Shown: in pieces, positions 46,184 through 47,544 of the stretch | Position numbering within the stretch: the first letter of the stretch is position 1 | How the letters are laid out: each line of letters opens with the position of its first letter | Virus record (IMG/VR): IMGVR_UViG_3300028800_000019 | Span: 1-47,544 of that record | Direction: 5' to 3' (one strand) | From: a virus | Length of the DNA stretch: 47,544 bases | Notes under the pieces: model-generated | Told to the model about the DNA's origin: nothing | What the model saw: only the letters and a program-made list of their open reading frames with translations | Databases searched by the model: none | Position numbers and translations under genes: made by a program

Positions 46184-47236
46184 TTAGCTTACGATAGTCT
46201 CAGTGTTGAAGATTTTCTCAGTCATCAGGATGGGGATGTTCTGGAACTTGGATACCGAGCGTCCAAACACATCCGTTTCCTTAGAGCTGAAGTAGGTGTA
46301 GGCGTTGAGCTTCTGCGATACTGAGCGAATGTCAACCTGAGTGCACATCTGGCGATTCATCAGCAGCACAGTACCGGGAGCTTCACCCTTACCGGGCAGT
46401 TGGTTCTTGGCAGCAATAAAGATGTTCTCATCGAAGTTATTGCTGCTCAGGATGGTCGGGTTGATGTTGGCGATACGCTGCACGCAACGCTCATCATTAA
46501 CCTGAAGACCCATACGCCAAGTGAGGTGGGTACGGAGCACCTGATACAACGAGTTCAGGTAAGGCCCACCATTGCTGGCAGAGGAGAGTTCCTTAGTCAT
46601 CTCACCAAGGTCTTCAATGTTCATCCCACCAGGAGTGTTGGGCGGGAAGATACCGTAGACCTTCATGGGGCCGAGTTCAAGGAACCATGCCGAGGTCACA
46701 CCACCAGTGGTAGCGCCGTTGTTCCACACGTTCGGGAGCCAAGAGGTGTCACCGTTGGGGTAGGATTCGAGGTTGTTGAAGCGGGTGGCTAGGCCGTTGA
46801 AGGAGCCAGGATCGAAGGCAATGTTGCCATAGAACAGGATCGCTTCCATGAACTGCTTGAAGCCCTCAACGTGGTTCATATCCTGATCCATGCGCCACAT
46901 CATTGGGTCATTCTGAATCTTGTACAGTTCCTTATCAACTTCACTGTAGCCCTCGAAGAGAGCCATAGGGTCGTTGATGGGAGTGTTCTTCGCTGCTGTC
47001 GGTTGAACACCAGTGTTGAAGCGCCGAGTGTTCGGGACGGGCAGCGAGTCAGTGCGGGTTGCAACGTTGCTCAGGATTTGATTCGCTGGCACCATCGGGA
47101 GATAGCGAATGAGTGGACATACACGGTCAAGGACACGTGCGGCCATGACATACTTAGCCATAGCGTCTGTCGTAGAGTAGTTAATAATCACATCTTGGAG
47201 TGTACTGTACCCAAGTTGTGATACTTCAGTGGACAT
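46184..47236 (-). CDS. Major capsid protein (GP7 family, HK97 fold)
   Basis: 350 residues. The N-terminus (STLQDVIINYSTTDAMAKYV) is helical, and the body has LYKIQNDPMMWRMDQDMNHV, GFKQFMEAILFYGNIAFDPG and RLxxQVNDERCVQR-like segments that match the major capsid proteins of BPP-1-like podoviruses. Length is typical. It follows the scaffold-like gene and precedes the Bbp16-like gene. It forms the shell lattice. Confidence 0.88.
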   Translation of the reverse strand: MSTEVSQLGYSTLQDVIINYSTTDAMAKYVMAARVLDRVCPLIRYLPMVPANQILSNVATRTDSLPVPNTRRFNTGVQPTAAKNTPINDPMALFEGYSEVDKELYKIQNDPMMWRMDQDMNHVEGFKQFMEAILFYGNIAFDPGSFNGLATRFNNLESYPNGDTSWLPNVWNNGATTGGVTSAWFLELGPMKVYGIFPPNTPGGMNIEDLGEMTKELSSASNGGPYLNSLYQVLRTHLTWRMGLQVNDERCVQRIANINPTILSSNNFDENIFIAAKNQLPGKGEAPGTVLLMNRQMCTQVDIRSVSQKLNAYTYFSSKETDVFGRSVSKFQNIPILMTEKIFNTETIVS

Positions 47237-47268
47237 AGCCGAAGCTCCTGTAATGGTACATCAGCCAG

Positions 47269-47544
47269 CTAGATACGCGGGGGAGTAATGGGAGTATTAG
47301 GATACATACTCTTCATTAGAGTGTCTCTGTCACCCCTACCACCCTTATCAGCCACAGAGGTACTACCTGTGGGTGAGGTATCCTCGCCGGTTAGGGAAGC
47401 AAACTTGAGAATCAGCTTCTTCATGCTTAACTTTACTTTAGGTGGGGCATCAGCAAAGTCCGCGTCAAACGCTGTCCCAAGGTGCTTCTCATAGATTCGC
47501 TCAGCCAGTACCATGTTGGTATCAAACTTGTCGCCCAGTTCCGT
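47269..47544 (-). CDS. Scaffold-like head assembly protein, C-terminal part (continues at 613-1)
   Basis: This is the 3' end of the gene split by the window ends; its unique part is 47417-47269 because 47418-47544 repeats 1-127. It is read in the same frame from ATG 613. An apparent ATG at 47514 is internal. The C-terminus is basic helical followed by Ser/Gly/Asp-rich sequence, as in other scaffold-like proteins. Confidence 0.8.
   Translation of the reverse strand, partial: TELGDKFDTNMVLAERIYEKHLGTAFDADFADAPPKVKLSMKKLILKFASLTGEDTSPTGSTSVADKGGRGDRDTLMKSMYPNTPITPPRI
47418..47544. repeat. Terminal direct repeat, right copy
   Basis: Exact copy of bases 1-127. Removing one copy gives a 47417-bp circle in which the scaffold-like gene is intact. 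Confidence 0.97.

Noticed and set aside
1-47544. Lysogeny or diversity-generating retroelement as in BPP-1
   Set aside because: Although the head genes resemble BPP-1-like phages, no integrase, repressor, reverse transcriptase or template/variable repeat pair could be found.

Overview
The window is best read as one complete, circularly closed genome of a tailed bacteriophage with short-tailed (podovirus) architecture. Bases 1-127 are repeated exactly at 47418-47544, so the unique sequence is 47417 bp and the scaffold-like gene is cut in two by the window ends. The late genes (GTG-started large terminase, T7-type portal, Bbp16/Bbp19-like head proteins, GP7-type major capsid protein, tail tubular proteins A and B, T7 gp13/14/15/16-like internal proteins) match the plan of Bordetella phage BPP-1-like podoviruses. 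I saw no integrase, lysogeny repressor, RNA polymerase, reverse transcriptase, tRNA or recognisable endolysin, so a virulent lifestyle using host RNA polymerase is the simplest reading. The host is probably an Acidobacteriota-like bacterium. This rests on tail and lectin-like domains of a style common in that phylum's secreted proteins and on a phage-encoded Flp pilin; it is inference.

Layout. The minus strand carries packaging and head genes (7685 down to 1, through the junction, to 44137), then tail and ejection proteins (43969 to 33507), an HExxE protein and an ATP-grasp enzyme (33506 to 31857), three fibre-like proteins with N-terminal secretion signals (31845 to 27840), and a membrane-protein cassette that probably holds the lysis genes (27797 to 25931). 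The plus strand from 7792 to 25851 carries the early and replication arm: many tiny genes, several with zinc-binding cysteines; a small-membrane-protein cassette with an M50-like metalloprotease and a Flp pilin (10392-11184); a single-gene unit with its own promoter, operator-like dyad and terminator (11194-11671); a PD-(D/E)XK nuclease, a P-loop ATPase, a putative DNA-binding protein, and a family A DNA polymerase fused to a 4-Cys uracil-DNA-glycosylase-like domain. One minus-strand gene, a DUF3987-like ATPase (13075-11915), lies inside this arm.

The most unusual non-coding structure is at 11692-11904. Eight copies of GCCGTCA/TGACGGC lie in exact mirror symmetry about position 11798 around an AT-rich core, between two convergent 3' gene ends. 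This is the best candidate replication origin. Further structured non-coding segments precede the DUF3987 gene, the ATPase gene and the SLOG gene.

How the parts may work together: DUF3987 ATPase, P-loop ATPase, nuclease and UDG-polymerase probably form the replication machinery acting at the symmetric array. The pilin/metalloprotease cassette looks like a host-surface manipulation module. The secreted fibre-like proteins, lectin-like protein and ATP-grasp enzyme suggest adaptation to a complex host envelope. Base composition is mosaic: segments around 9100-10990, 18800-20850 and 23820-25060 are visibly richer in G+C and use different codons from the backbone.
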